Source of the DNA: Candidatus Thorarchaeota archaeon
GTDB lineage: Archaea > Asgardarchaeota > Thorarchaeia > Thorarchaeales > Thorarchaeaceae
DNA: 34,376 nucleotides
Assembly: GCA_030612365.1 (NCBI GenBank)
Contig: JAUWOA010000012.1
Span: 1 to 34,376, forward strand
Direction: 5' to 3'
The position numbers and the translations under genes are program-made. The notes below the pieces were generated by a model. It was not told where the DNA came from, searched no databases, and was given only the letters and a program-made list of their open reading frames with translations. Positions 16,070-24,314 of the stretch are shown one piece after another. Each line of letters opens with the position of its first letter. Position 1 is the first letter of the stretch.

Positions 16070-16687
16070 ATGGACATATTCGCTCAGAACTTCGGGCTAT
16101 CCATTGCACTTCTCGGTATATTGGTAGTGTTGTTGACCACCTTCTATATTAAGAAATACATTCGTATTTTCGACCCGAATGTGTTCTACGTACACCTGCG
16201 CAAAGGTAAACCCATTAAGCAGGGTGAAGGAGGAATGGTTGTACGCATACCTTTTCTCGATCGCATTCTTGCGATTGATAGAACGGTCCAACAGCTGAAC
16301 ATTCATGCCGAATCAGTGCTATCCAAGGAGAAACAGAAAATACGACTCAGTGCTGTTCTACAATGGCAAGCTGAAAACGCCATCGCGACGATTAATAATA
16401 CGAAATGGCACGAAATTCCTCCGCGGCTAACAGCAATCATAGAGTCAGTCATCAGAACAGCCTGTGCGCAGTTGTCAGTCGAGGAGATTCTTGAAGAGCG
16501 CCAGCTTATCATTGAAGCAATTAAGAAGGAGCTTGTAGATGTCATTTCCGAATGGGGTCTTAAGGTAGTCACTGTTGAGCTAATAGACGTTGCAGTTGTC
16601 AATGAAGCTTTCTTACAGAACATGTCGAAGCCTCGTGAGGCTGAGATGCGTCGTCTTGCTCAGATAGCTACGATTGAGGCCGACTAG
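16070..16687 (+). CDS. Flotillin/SPFH-domain protein, N-terminal part, ending at an in-frame TAG
   Basis: The first 205 residues of a flotillin-like protein comprise one N-terminal membrane segment (LSIALLGILVVLLTTFYI), a short basic stretch and an SPFH/band-7 domain. The domain contains GEGGMVVRIPFLDRILAIDRT and VEILEERQLIIEAIKKEL. Reading stops at TAG 16685-16687 (GAC TAG GCA), exactly where the SPFH domain gives way to the coiled-coil region. The same frame then stays open to 17365 with family-typical sequence, so this is an interrupted gene. The start is uncertain: ATG 16070 fits the family N terminus, but the frame is open from GTG 15989. It lies downstream of the NfeD-like gene, its usual partner in microdomain systems. 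Confidence 0.75.
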   Translation: MDIFAQNFGLSIALLGILVVLLTTFYIKKYIRIFDPNVFYVHLRKGKPIKQGEGGMVVRIPFLDRILAIDRTVQQLNIHAESVLSKEKQKIRLSAVLQWQAENAIATINNTKWHEIPPRLTAIIESVIRTACAQLSVEEILEERQLIIEAIKKELVDVISEWGLKVVTVELIDVAVVNEAFLQNMSKPREAEMRRLAQIATIEAD

Positions 16688-17365
16688 GCAACTGGTACAA
16701 GCGATATCGCCAAAATTCGTGTACTGCGAGAGAAAGAGATTGAGAAGGACAAATTCATTGGTATTCAAGAACAGGCTCAACTCCGTGCCATTCAGGAAGC
16801 AGAGCAGCAACGACAGCAAAGCGTCCTAGAAATCGAGCTTCAGAAGGACCTGATGCAGAAACGCTATGAGAAGCAGCAGGCTGAGGTTGATGCATCGAGG
16901 GATCTTGAAGTTGCCAAATTTAATGCCGAGGCTGAAAAACAAAGAAAAATCAAGCAAGAAGTCGAGGTTGAAGCGCAGCGAATACTTCAGGAAGCGAGAG
17001 CCAATGCTGAACGCATAAGTGTTGTCGCAGCAGCCGACGCCGAGAAGATACTGAAGGTCACAAGCGCGCAAGCCGAGGGTATTCGCCAGACACTAGATGC
17101 CGCTAAGGATTACACACCGCAGGCCTTTGCGAGAGATTTTCTTGCCGTATTGCCTCAGCTCTATGAGCACATTGACATAGGCGATGTGACACTCTTCGGA
17201 GGAATGGGAGCAAATGGCGATGCCGGTGAGGAGGGCGGAGGTGCAGGTGCATTCCAAGTCTTTGGAAACGTTCTGCTACCAATGATGTTGATGGCTCGAA
17301 TGATGGGCTTTGACTTCAAAGGGCTCATGAAGGAATCCTTGGGAGATTTGGCTATCGAAGCCTGA
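16688..17365 (+). pseudogene. Flotillin/SPFH-domain protein, C-terminal coiled-coil part after the in-frame TAG
   Basis: These 225 codons continue the flotillin-like gene in the same frame, with no further stop or shift. The first 140 residues are an Ala/Glu/Gln/Lys-rich coiled coil with repeats such as EVEAQRILQEARANAERI, typical of flotillin oligomerisation. The end is Gly-rich (GEEGGGAGAFQVFG) and then hydrophobic and Met-rich (LLPMMLMARMMGF). No ribosome binding site stands near the TAG. The first later ATG (16853) would give only 170 residues without the SPFH domain. The intact downstream coding means that the interruption is recent, a sequencing or assembly error, or read through. TAG serves as a normal stop for about ten neighbours, so general recoding is unlikely. 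Confidence 0.7.
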
Positions 17366-17379
17366 TAGTGTCGACTGAC

Positions 17380-17433
17380 AGCTCTTGAGTTCTCTAGTCA
17401 ATAGGGGGCTCTAAGAGCTAATTCTATTTTTTT
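17380..17433 (+). terminator. Stem-loop and T7 tract after the flotillin-like gene
   Basis: AGCTCTT at 17380-17386 pairs with AAGAGCT at 17413-17419 across a 26-base loop. Seven Ts follow at 17427-17433. It lies between convergent genes. The T-tract alone would suffice as an archaeal terminator. Confidence 0.5.
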
Positions 17434-17447
17434 ACTACTTAATTCGA

Positions 17448-18395
17448 TTATAGCTTGGAGAGAACCTTCTGGCCAATCAGCTTGATTTGTTTCAACTCTT
17501 CACCGTGGGATAGCATCAGAATGATATGAAAAAACCCGAGATCAAGGTATTGCCTTAAACGCTCGACCATTATCTTTGGTGTACCCCAAAGAGCACCGGA
17601 GATTCTCCCCTTGTACTTCTCTTCAGAAACCCCCTTCTCTGCAGCGTTCTTAATGATTGTAAGATTCATCTCCTCTTCCGAAACAAAACACTTGGTCCAT
17701 AAACCCACTGACTTGCTTATTTCAGTAGGATCGCGCCCATTCGCATTATGCAGACTGTCAAGCTTACTGAAGATTTCTTCACATTGACTTGGAGAGAATG
17801 TCCAAGCGACGTTGATTCCATCGCCGTACTTGGCTATAATCTCCAGCATTTTTCCCTTTCCACGCATCGTTCCTACCCACACTTTGGGATGTGGTTTCTG
17901 AACTGGCTTGGGGAATGATACGATGTCCTTCACGCGATAGTGTTTTCCCTCAAATGTGAATTTGTCATGCGTCCAGACACCCTTTATGATCTGGATTGCT
18001 TCGCCAAGTTGAGCTATTCGCGTCAAGTCGTTGGGAAATGGATATCCATATGCATCGTACTCTATTTTTTTCCACCCTGCGCCTATGCCAAACTCCAATC
18101 TCCCGTTTGATAGATTGTCAAGCGTTGCCGCCATCTTGGCGTGGAGTGGAGGTGACCTGTAGCTATTGCAGAAGACGAGACTCCCAACTCGTATTTTCTT
18201 GTTTGCTGTCACAAGAGCAGTCATCAGTAACCATGGATCCAGAAGCACCTTGTCTACCGCATCTGCATCAAGCATGAAATGGTCTGAAAACCAGAGAGTT
18301 GAGAAGCCATTGGCAAGACCAGCTTCTGCAATTTGTTCCACCGCGTCCAAAGTAAACCCGAACTGAGGCTCAATTTGTATCCCAAACTCTGTCAT
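17448..18395 (-). CDS. LLM-class (luciferase-like) F420/flavin-dependent oxidoreductase
   Basis: This TIM-barrel protein of about 315 residues belongs to the bacterial luciferase-like family. Family hallmarks are FSDHFM after the second strand, LSNGRLEFGIGAGWKKIEYDAYG and KPHPKVWVG. In archaea most members use coenzyme F420 to reduce or oxidise small substrates, as in Mer or F420-dependent dehydrogenases. This one lacks features that would fix a substrate. ATG 18395 (MTEFGIQIEPQFG) matches the usual family N terminus. Two ATGs further upstream (18416 and 18410) would add seven or five residues. It is co-directional with, and about 70 bases downstream of, the sensor-kinase gene and may share its transcript. 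Ends in TAA. Confidence 0.85.
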   Translation of the reverse strand: MTEFGIQIEPQFGFTLDAVEQIAEAGLANGFSTLWFSDHFMLDADAVDKVLLDPWLLMTALVTANKKIRVGSLVFCNSYRSPPLHAKMAATLDNLSNGRLEFGIGAGWKKIEYDAYGYPFPNDLTRIAQLGEAIQIIKGVWTHDKFTFEGKHYRVKDIVSFPKPVQKPHPKVWVGTMRGKGKMLEIIAKYGDGINVAWTFSPSQCEEIFSKLDSLHNANGRDPTEISKSVGLWTKCFVSEEEMNLTIIKNAAEKGVSEEKYKGRISGALWGTPKIMVERLRQYLDLGFFHIILMLSHGEELKQIKLIGQKVLSKL

Positions 18396-18462
18396 TAGTA
18401 CCAGCAGCATTTGCATACATGCGCTCTCGGATAATTGTTCCGAAAGCTGAGTTAGGTTAAGA

Positions 18463-20250
18463 TTAGAGGTCTGGATAGCAGTCCTTCATAAGAAGCGCCA
18501 TTACAGCAGACCGAACTTGATCATCTGAAACAAGGCCAATTAGCTCGGAATCACAAATCTTGATGAAGGGGAGCATGGGCAATTCGCTTTCAGAAATGCC
18601 CGCCGAGGGGTCGTCGACGTTAATCACCTCAACGTGATGGTTTGGTATGTTCATTTCATTGAGAACCATCATAAGAATGTCGTAGGTTGGTTCGCAAAAC
18701 AGGCAATGATCTGACTTGTAAAATGTGATGCAGGTAGTCCTTCCACAGGGGAGGTCCTTCTTCTCCACCCAAGATGGAAGAAGCATTACTATTCTTGTTC
18801 CCTGGGAATGATCACCCTCAACTCGGTCCTCAACCCATACCGTTCCGCCCAGTTCGGTGACATAGTGGTCAACTACTGTTAACCCAAGGCCTCTACCAAC
18901 AATCTGTGCTTCAGGGCTGCCAGTGCGCTTGAAAATATACTGCTTCATGTTATCCGGGATTCCAGGGCCGTAGTCTTCGAATTCAATTCGGACCATTCTG
19001 TCAGAGTCTACCTTCGTTGCGCGTACATTAACGGTGATTTCATCCTCCCTAGAGAACATCATCGAGTTGTGGATTATGTTGAAGAACACGCTCCAGAGGT
19101 ACATGTGACCCACAATCTCAAACTCATCATCCTTGATATTCGAGTTGATGTTAAGGGTCTTCCAAGGGAAGTCTCTATCAGCATCAGTTGTCGCTCGTTT
19201 GATATGGGGATAGATGTCCGTCTTAGTCATTGCTGGAGGTGAATGCTTAAGGGTGATAATCGCCCTCATATTCGCAATCATCCTAGCAGCACGTCGCACA
19301 TTCCAAGAGGTTTCAGTTAAGATTGATTCAAGATTTTCCGGCAATTCTACCGTAGTCGTTAGGAGCTCCATTGTAAATAGAGCGCTCTGGTTAATGTTGT
19401 TGAGATCGTGTGTCATGACTTCAAGATAGAGATTCGCCCTTTCGCGCTCCTCTGTTTCCCTACTCTCAGCCACTTTTCTCCGGTCAATCTCCAATGCCAT
19501 AAGACCAATATTGGACGATTGATCAGAATCACTTAACACGCTTGAAGTAATACTAACCCATACTTTATTCCCTTTTGCGTGCTGAAGCTGCATCTCAATA
19601 TCTTCGAGATTCTTTCCTTGAAGGATTTCAGCGATAACCTGATTTCCCATCTCGCGAGATTTTTCATCCTTAGGGAGAAAAGCTGAGATGTGTCTTCTTG
19701 TCATATTCTCTTCGGAGTAACCTAGGAGTTTTTCAGCAGCATTGTTTACTTGCTGCACTGTCCCTCGCTGGCTCATTGTGAAATAGGCGATGGGCGAAGA
19801 TTCATACAAGGTTCGGTAGCGAGCTTCAGATTCCTCCACAGCCGCCTCCAATGTCATTTGTTCAGAAACATCTCTAACAACTGTTACCAAGGCAGGCGAT
19901 CCCTCGAAATCAAGCTCTGCAGTGCTCATCTCAACGTTCAATATCCGCTTTCTTTTTGTCAGAAGTCGAGCACGAATCGTTCCAGTGGAATCTTCTTGGT
20001 GCAAAATTGATTCCCACCGGTCCCGATACTCATGAATGCTGGATGGTTCTACAAGGTCTTCAAACCGGGTACCCTCCAGTTCAGGACCTTCATAGTCTAG
20101 CATAGCAACGAATGCATGGTTTGAGAGAACAATCTTCTCATTCTTGAGCACGACGATTCCGTCGTTAGCTTTCTCAATCACCTTCTTGTGGAGGTCATCC
20201 AGTAGCTGTTTTCGGTCGCCATTCACATCGAAGCCGCTCCAACATTTCAT
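18463..20250 (-). CDS. PAS-PAS sensor histidine kinase with a C-terminal thioredoxin-like domain
   Basis: This 595-residue soluble kinase has two PAS domains (about 15-125 and 140-255). A dimerisation helix carries the phospho-acceptor His281 in MTHDLNNINQ, followed by a full HATPase domain with N-box NIIHNS (Asn395), G1 DYGPGIPD and G2 GRGLGLTVVDHY. After the kinase core, about 100 residues form a thioredoxin/glutaredoxin-like domain. It has CLFC at 516-519, a beta strand, and a candidate cis-proline in ELPMLPFIKI. No membrane segment is visible, so the input is probably cytoplasmic redox or a small ligand. No REC domain or adjacent response regulator is seen. GTG at 20226 preceded by GGAG is an alternative start. 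The divergent neighbour is the ArsR/P-type ATPase pair. Confidence 0.82.
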   Translation of the reverse strand: MKCWSGFDVNGDRKQLLDDLHKKVIEKANDGIVVLKNEKIVLSNHAFVAMLDYEGPELEGTRFEDLVEPSSIHEYRDRWESILHQEDSTGTIRARLLTKRKRILNVEMSTAELDFEGSPALVTVVRDVSEQMTLEAAVEESEARYRTLYESSPIAYFTMSQRGTVQQVNNAAEKLLGYSEENMTRRHISAFLPKDEKSREMGNQVIAEILQGKNLEDIEMQLQHAKGNKVWVSITSSVLSDSDQSSNIGLMALEIDRRKVAESRETEERERANLYLEVMTHDLNNINQSALFTMELLTTTVELPENLESILTETSWNVRRAARMIANMRAIITLKHSPPAMTKTDIYPHIKRATTDADRDFPWKTLNINSNIKDDEFEIVGHMYLWSVFFNIIHNSMMFSREDEITVNVRATKVDSDRMVRIEFEDYGPGIPDNMKQYIFKRTGSPEAQIVGRGLGLTVVDHYVTELGGTVWVEDRVEGDHSQGTRIVMLLPSWVEKKDLPCGRTTCITFYKSDHCLFCEPTYDILMMVLNEMNIPNHHVEVINVDDPSAGISESELPMLPFIKICDSELIGLVSDDQVRSAVMALLMKDCYPDL

Positions 20251-20451
20251 AGATTTCAGAGATTGGTGTCATGTGCGTGACTTGGATCATATGGTACCAT
20301 TGACACAATACACTAACTGGCGATTGAATGGAGTCACAATCGCGGAGTAGTCCCATCCATTGAAACTCCCTTCAGTGCCTACATAATTGTTCCTTGTTGA
20401 TATGAGTCATGTTGTTGAAGTGAAATCATGAGTCACTGCCCTAAAGTAATC

Positions 20452-20495
20452 CTTATTTATTACAAAACATTCCAATACTTGTTCAAATGTAATAA
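20452..20495 (+). promoter_or_regulatory. Promoter and possible ArsR operator before the regulator/P-type ATPase pair
   Basis: CTTATTTATTAC at 20452-20463 is a TATA-like box. An imperfect inverted repeat, TACTTGTTCAAATGTA at 20476-20491, lies around the predicted transcription start. It resembles SmtB/ArsR operators, which have TGAA/TTCA cores. Autorepression relieved by metal would be the usual logic, but the match is partial. Confidence 0.35.
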
Positions 20496-20508
20496 TGTGG
20501 ACTGGAAT

Positions 20509-20823
20509 ATGGTTGCTCTTAGTTCCCAACTTAGTGAAGACGGTGGCAATTTGGAAGTGCTTGTCAGGATCTTCAAGGCGTTATCCGATCAATCTCGGCT
20601 CCGCATAATAGCGATCCTTGCGGAGGATAAACGGCGAAACGTATCTGAGATTGCCAACGACTTGGGCATGTCGATAAGCAGCGTAAGCCATCACCTTGGC
20701 ATCCTAGGGAATCTAGGATTCGTGGGAAAGAAACGCAATGGCAAACAAGTCTATCACTCTCTCGATGACCAGTGTGTGAGAGACATTCTGAAACGGGCGA
20801 TTGAACATGTCTCAGGAAACTGA
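20509..20823 (+). CDS. ArsR/SmtB-family winged-helix metalloregulator
   Basis: This small regulator of about 104 residues has the ArsR winged-helix core. FKALSDQSRLRIIAIL is the start of helices 2 and 3, and NVSEIANDLGMSISSVSHHLGILGNLGFVGKKRNGKQVYHSL covers the recognition helix and wing. The usual DNA-binding SxVSHHL motif is intact. No ELCVCDL-type Cys box is present, so sensing would use other sites, for example the C-terminal helix with Asp and His residues (DDQCVRD, EHVSGN). The frame is open from ATG 20428, but ATG 20509 fits the family length and lies after the predicted promoter. The stop codon overlaps the start of the P-type ATPase gene by 17 bases, which signals coupled expression and points to metal export control. 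Confidence 0.85.
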   Translation: MVALSSQLSEDGGNLEVLVRIFKALSDQSRLRIIAILAEDKRRNVSEIANDLGMSISSVSHHLGILGNLGFVGKKRNGKQVYHSLDDQCVRDILKRAIEHVSGN

Positions 20824-22717
20824 ACATTACTGCTCCCATTGCGCCGCAGAGGAGGCAAGAGCAGATGATACTGATTTTCGCGTGAAGTACATCCTTGCGA
20901 TTTCTTCAACTGCAGCCTTTATCGCGGGTTTTGTACTTCAATGGTTGAGCTTCGATACAATCTGGACCTATGCCGCGTTCATCGTATCAATAATCTCAGC
21001 AGGAAGATGGATTATTCCTAGAGGACTGAGAGGAGCCGCGAAAATTCATCTTGACATAAACTTCCTCATGACTGTTGCAGCTTTCGGTGCATTACTCATA
21101 GGCGCGCCGGAAGAGGGTGCAGCCGTAATGCTGCTGTTCTACGTCGCTGAACTGCTTGAAGAAAAAGCCGGAACCCGCGTTCGAAGAAATATACAATCGC
21201 TACTAGAGTTGTCCCCACAGACTGTTACAATCAAGGTCAATGGAGCTGAAGCGTGCATTCATGTAGAAGATGTCAAGGTGGGCGACATAATCTGTGTCAA
21301 GCCAGGAGAAAGAATAGGGCTCGACGGGGAGGTTGTGAAGGGAAATTCCACAGTCAATCAAGCTACAATTACGGGCGAGTCGCTTCCAGTTACCAAATCA
21401 GTCACCGATGATGTCTATGCAGGAACAATAAATCAGGAAGGGTTTCTTGAAATCCGAGTCACCAAGTCCTCTGAGAATTCTATGCTCTCTCAAATTGTGA
21501 AGCTAGTTGAAGAAGCCCGCGGAAAGCGTTCTCCTACGGAAGCCTTCGTATCAAGGTTCTCGCACATATACACACCAGCAGTCGTAATCCTCTCTTTCGC
21601 CCTTGTCATAGGTTCTTTTCTCTTTGGCCTTAGTGTTCAGGACTCCATATACAGGGGATTAACTCTCCTGGTAATATCATGCCCCTGCGCTTTCGCAATC
21701 TCGATTCCAGTCAGTATGGTGTCTTCAATAGCTGGGTCTGCACGTAATGGAGTGCTTGTCAAGGGTTCAAAGTATATCGAAAGCATGAGCAATGTCTACG
21801 CGGTGGCATTTGACAAAACCGGAACTCTCACTGAAGGCCGCCTAGCTGTTGACCATGTATGTGCACATAATGGCGCTACGAAAGAGGAAGTTCTTTCGAT
21901 AGCGACTGCACTTGAAAAGATGTCTGAGCACCCTATTGCCAAGGCACTTCTAGAAGTTTCAGAACAGCAGGACCTTCATATCCCAGATGCGGATGACTTC
22001 TCTGCAATTCCAGGACGCGGCTTATCTGGTAGCATTGCAGGGCAAAAGCATTTGGTGGGAAATAGGGCTTTGCTTGAAGAAAGGGGAGTTGTTGTCGATC
22101 ACTCACACGACCACGAATGTGGAAGCGGCACTCTTGTGTATGTTGCGCGAGAAAACATGCACTTGGGATCCATCGTCCTTTCTGATAGAGTTAGAGATAG
22201 TGCAAAAGAAGCGGTGACCGACCTCAAACAACGTGGAATTCATACAGTCATGTTAACTGGCGACAACGAAGTCGCCGCAAAGAGGATTGCAGAATTCCTC
22301 GAAATTGATGAATACAAGGCGGAGTTGCTTCCCTCCCAGAAGGTCGAGTACATTGAAGAGCTTGTCAAGCAAGGGCGTGTTCTCATGGTAGGAGATGGTG
22401 TGAATGACGCCCCTGCTATGGCCATTGCTGATGTTGGCATAGCAATGGGTGTAATTGCCAGCGATACAGCACTAGAAACCGCAGATGTAGCACTCATGAA
22501 GGACGACCTCAGAAAAATCCCCGAGTTGCTAGAACAATCAAAAGGGACAATGAGAGTTGTTAGGCAAAATGTAGGATTGTCAATAGGAGTGAAGGTTTTC
22601 TTGGCGGTCTTAGCAGTCCCAGGCCTTGTTAGTCTCTGGTTGGCTATCGGAATAGGGGACATGGGTTTATCGTTAGTAGTGATTGCTAATGCTCTGAGAC
22701 TCGCAGCCAGACGTTGA
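20807..22717 (+). CDS. Zn/Cd/Pb-type P1B-ATPase (heavy-metal efflux pump)
   Basis: This 636-residue P1B-type ATPase exports a soft divalent metal using ATP. It shows actuator TGES, the membrane metal site CPC at 292-294, phosphorylation site DKTGT (Asp336), SEHPIAKAL in the nucleotide domain, MLTGDN and GDGVNDAP (from residue 529). Lys596 in the seventh membrane helix and Asp618 in IGDMGLSLVVIANALRL of the eighth are the P1B-2 markers. They point to Zn2+/Cd2+/Pb2+ rather than Cu+. There is no full N-terminal HMA domain, only a short HYCSHC motif at about residues 8-13. A His-rich HSHDHEC loop lies in the nucleotide domain near residue 430. It follows its ArsR regulator with a 17-base overlap. 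Ends in TGA, 4 bases from the convergent permease gene. Confidence 0.92.
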   Translation: MSQETEHYCSHCAAEEARADDTDFRVKYILAISSTAAFIAGFVLQWLSFDTIWTYAAFIVSIISAGRWIIPRGLRGAAKIHLDINFLMTVAAFGALLIGAPEEGAAVMLLFYVAELLEEKAGTRVRRNIQSLLELSPQTVTIKVNGAEACIHVEDVKVGDIICVKPGERIGLDGEVVKGNSTVNQATITGESLPVTKSVTDDVYAGTINQEGFLEIRVTKSSENSMLSQIVKLVEEARGKRSPTEAFVSRFSHIYTPAVVILSFALVIGSFLFGLSVQDSIYRGLTLLVISCPCAFAISIPVSMVSSIAGSARNGVLVKGSKYIESMSNVYAVAFDKTGTLTEGRLAVDHVCAHNGATKEEVLSIATALEKMSEHPIAKALLEVSEQQDLHIPDADDFSAIPGRGLSGSIAGQKHLVGNRALLEERGVVVDHSHDHECGSGTLVYVARENMHLGSIVLSDRVRDSAKEAVTDLKQRGIHTVMLTGDNEVAAKRIAEFLEIDEYKAELLPSQKVEYIEELVKQGRVLMVGDGVNDAPAMAIADVGIAMGVIASDTALETADVALMKDDLRKIPELLEQSKGTMRVVRQNVGLSIGVKVFLAVLAVPGLVSLWLAIGIGDMGLSLVVIANALRLAARR

Positions 22718-22721
22718 TACA

Positions 22722-24305
22722 CTACTTGTAAGATCTTAGTGCAAATGTAGCCAATGCTAGAAGACCCAATACAACCATAACAACGAACGCAGGCATGATT
22801 TGCACTAGTTGAATGTTCTCTGCGTATGTTGCCAAGATAGCCATTAACAATACTCCAAGACCAATATTAATGGCTGGAAATCCAAAAGCAAGCGGGACTG
22901 GAGGGTCGCTCGGTTCATTTGTAAACACAGGGATATATGCTCCAACCATAACACCTGTCGCCGAGAAAATAAGAACTAGTGGAGCGACTAAGGTAAGCAG
23001 ATAGAAGGACCCTTCTACGCGCATGAAGTACGCTAGGAATCCAACAATAGGAACAACCGTGAGTGTCACTTCAACTAGACTTAGCAAATACTTTGCAAGA
23101 ACAATATCAGAGGCTTTGAATGGGCTAGATTTTAGTAGGTAGATATTTTCTTTCTCATCAACGAAACTGAGCAGCGCGTTCACGCTAGCTACCTGTGTCA
23201 ATAATATCAGGACTAAAAGAAATGCAGGAACTGCCGCATAGCTCAATCCATGTGGTATGATGAGAGGAGGGAGCCATGTTGGTCGGACAATGTTAAGATA
23301 CAACGCGATTGCCATGCCAATACAGAAATAGAAGTATTTCCAAAACTGAAACGGCTTGCGCATCTTGCTCCAGAAGTCCTTCAAAAACACCCACATTAGG
23401 GGATCATTAAATCTTGATTCGGAGAAATCAACCTCGCCTCTGACCATTCTGCTTATTCTGCTTTCATCTCCCTCATTCGATGTCTTCAATGCAAATCGTT
23501 CGTAGTAATCTTGATCAACAAAATTGACTACCACAAGAAATACGATGGGGTAACCAAGAAAAAGGCAAATCACCCCAATCAAGGGGCCCAATCCGTATGC
23601 GAAAATTCCTGTTAGTTCCATTATAATGTAGGCGAATGCGTTTGAAGGAACAAGAAGAGAAGAAATAGGATGTACGGTCACTTGAGGAAGAGTTGGGATG
23701 TAAGCGGCAAGAGCCAAGAATAGGAGAATGAAATGCCTGAATGGTGTTTTGAACCGTCTATCAAGCCTGGAACGGATTTGGAAGCTTATGCCTCCCAAAA
23801 AGTAGTTTATTTCCATGAAAACAATGAAACAGACTATCAGGCCCCCTAGAGGAATTGGCAGAAGATTTGATGAAAATACGAGAGGAAGGACAACAAGCAG
23901 GGCCAAGAATGCAAAGCCCAGTTTCCTGAGTATTCTACGAATATACTTGGCAAGGAACAACTGATACGGCCTTGCTGGCATGGGCATCATAATGTACTCA
24001 TCAGTTTCGGTCAACTCAACTGAAGGTCCCCGCCCAAAGTAGCCCCCAATAACGGCTGAAAGACTGACCAAACCTAGAGCTGACATCACCATGCTTCTGT
24101 CAATGGTGGCTTCGAGCATTGTGGCCACGCTAACGAAAAGCTGTTCATAGCTGCCTAGAATTGCAATAATCGAACTCACTAAGTAGGTTCCTACTAGCAT
24201 TATTGCATAGAACAAGAGCATCGAGGGTGTTGTAATTGTGCGCTTCAGGTGATTGAATAGCATGCGAATTTCATTTTCTAGCAAAGAGATAGTATTCGCG
24301 GTCAT
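22722..24305 (-). CDS. ABC-2-type transporter permease, large
   Basis: This integral membrane protein of about 527 residues has roughly ten to twelve hydrophobic segments in two halves around a charged cytoplasmic middle (about 275-310). It contains the export-permease feature of long N-terminal amphipathic residues before the first helix (LLENEIRMLFNHLKR). It follows the ATPase gene directly, and the pair resembles archaeal ABC-2 exporters of unknown substrate, often lipid, drug or peptide related. ATG 24305 has GGTG six bases upstream. A GTG at 24314, abutting the ATPase stop, would add three residues. A TDEYIMMPMPARPYQLFLAKY segment matches the cytoplasmic coupling region common to this family. 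Ends in TAG. Confidence 0.8.
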   Translation of the reverse strand: MTANTISLLENEIRMLFNHLKRTITTPSMLLFYAIMLVGTYLVSSIIAILGSYEQLFVSVATMLEATIDRSMVMSALGLVSLSAVIGGYFGRGPSVELTETDEYIMMPMPARPYQLFLAKYIRRILRKLGFAFLALLVVLPLVFSSNLLPIPLGGLIVCFIVFMEINYFLGGISFQIRSRLDRRFKTPFRHFILLFLALAAYIPTLPQVTVHPISSLLVPSNAFAYIIMELTGIFAYGLGPLIGVICLFLGYPIVFLVVVNFVDQDYYERFALKTSNEGDESRISRMVRGEVDFSESRFNDPLMWVFLKDFWSKMRKPFQFWKYFYFCIGMAIALYLNIVRPTWLPPLIIPHGLSYAAVPAFLLVLILLTQVASVNALLSFVDEKENIYLLKSSPFKASDIVLAKYLLSLVEVTLTVVPIVGFLAYFMRVEGSFYLLTLVAPLVLIFSATGVMVGAYIPVFTNEPSDPPVPLAFGFPAINIGLGVLLMAILATYAENIQLVQIMPAFVVMVVLGLLALATFALRSYK

Positions 24306-24314
24306 TTGAAACAC

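Noticed and set aside
16685-16687. Pyrrolysine as the sole explanation of the TAG
   Set aside because: Kept only as an option. TAG ends about ten other genes, including ones where read-through would run into the next gene, and no pyl gene is in the window.
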